Source: an uncultured Bacteroidota bacterium
Lineage (GTDB): Bacteria > Bacteroidota > Bacteroidia > Chitinophagales > Chitinophagaceae
Reading direction: 5' to 3'
Length of the DNA: 5,959 bases
Assembly (NCBI GenBank): GCA_903912435.1
Contig: CAIWHI010000221.1
Coordinates: forward strand, 1 to 5,959
The position numbers and the translations under genes are program-made. The notes beneath the pieces were generated by a model. It ran no database searches. It saw only the letters and a list, made by a program, of their open reading frames with translations, and was not told the DNA's origin. This document shows, piece after piece, positions 5,541 to 5,959 of this stretch; position 1 is the first letter of the stretch; each line of letters starts with the position of its first letter.

Positions 5541-5616
5541 ATCCCGAAGGGATGATAGTATTGTAGAATAATGTATGAAATGATGTCAAAACCCTGAAGG
5601 GGTGGCATTATTTTTA
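5541..5616 (+). repeat. Two-unit GAA-triloop hairpin repeat, 50-nt period
   Basis: Two related units start exactly 50 nt apart: ATCCC-GAA-GGGAT (5541-5553) and ACCCT-GAA-GGGGT (5591-5603). Each is followed by a similar TG..A.TATT tail. The second stem position changes from T:A to C:G, so pairing is kept. The region lies between two convergent genes. Read on the minus strand, the second hairpin is followed by TTTTG and might help to end pbpC transcription. Confidence 0.65.
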
Positions 5617-5647
5617 GGGCTGCCATCAAATTATATCAACCATCTCA

Positions 5648-5959
5648 TCATATAAACTTCACCTTTATCTCAATATCCGTATTCCGGCCTTTATCATCCG
5701 TGCATGATATCTTAATATTGGGCGATGAGGCTTTGAAAAATAATTTCTGGTTAGCGCCGGTAGTCGCATAAAACCGATCATTGATATACCAATATATTTT
5801 CTGCACATCATTGGCTGCCGTGCATGCCAATTGCAATTTTTGTTGCTCCTTGTCCACTACCAGGTAGGTCATTCCATTGGTGAGCGATGTGATAATAGGT
5901 GCCTGCCCCTGGAAATTACGGGTGCATGCAGGGTTATGTGCTGGCAATTTCTGGTAGGC
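5648..5959 (-). CDS. pbpC: Penicillin-binding protein 1C, C-terminal tail (start outside window)
   Basis: The last 104 residues of a minus-strand gene run to TGA at 5650-5648; the reading frame is open to the right edge of the window. The text HNPACTRNFQGQAPIITS, then NGMTYLVVDKEQQKLQL, KIYWYINDRFY, KLFFKAS and ISCTDDKGRNTDIEIKV matches the BiPBP_C domain (PF06832) that closes PbpC. This periplasmic, membrane-anchored enzyme combines peptidoglycan glycosyltransferase and transpeptidase domains, which would lie beyond the window. The domain is complete at its end, so there is no sign of truncation. In many bacteria pbpC follows an alpha-2-macroglobulin gene; its other neighbours cannot be seen here. 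It converges on the 122-aa gene across a repeat-filled spacer. The TTG at 5947 is internal, not a start. Confidence 0.92.
   Translation of the reverse strand, partial: AYQKLPAHNPACTRNFQGQAPIITSLTNGMTYLVVDKEQQKLQLACTAANDVQKIYWYINDRFYATTGANQKLFFKASSPNIKISCTDDKGRNTDIEIKVKFI

Overview
The window looks like a chromosomal segment from a member of the Bacteroidota, probably of the Chitinophagia/Sphingobacteriia type. The evidence is protein character (GyrB without the large enterobacterial TOPRIM insertion, a LytS-type kinase with a LytTR regulator, PbpC with a BiPBP_C tail), the lack of strong Shine-Dalgarno sites, one textbook Bacteroidota promoter (TTTG-N19-TATATTTG at 1508-1538), and intergenic GAA-triloop hairpin repeats of a kind common in these genomes. 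The assignment comes from reading alone; no search was run.

Layout. (1) 1-600: the 3' end of gyrB, closed by a strong intrinsic terminator. (2) 627-2131: an AT-richer stretch that looks accessory. It opens with a cluster of three hairpins, followed by a phytanoyl-CoA-dioxygenase-like gene broken by a -1 frameshift. Next come a promoter and a two-gene mini-operon of small proteins (the first perhaps DUF4258/RelE-like and also apparently frameshifted), ending in an intrinsic terminator. (3) 2225-4955: a two-component signalling block. A four-TM LytS/YehU-type histidine kinase is followed 6 nt later by a DUF2306-like seven-TM protein. After a 283-nt spacer full of hairpins comes a LytTR response regulator. 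(4) 5021-5389: an unrecognised 122-aa protein with an antitoxin-like N-terminus. (5) 5390-5647: a convergent intergenic region with an A-rich direct repeat and a two-unit hairpin repeat. (6) 5648-5959, minus strand: the C-terminal tail of PbpC, running off the right edge.

How the parts work together. The kinase should sense a membrane or extracellular signal and phosphorylate the LytTR regulator. The membrane protein co-transcribed with the kinase is a candidate accessory sensor component or target. gyrB and pbpC are unrelated housekeeping neighbours. I see no complete new defence or mobile system. The points most worth a second look are the structure-conserved triloop repeats in three intergenic regions, the two -1 frameshifts that each vanish if one T is restored to a TTT run, and the overlapping small-gene pair.
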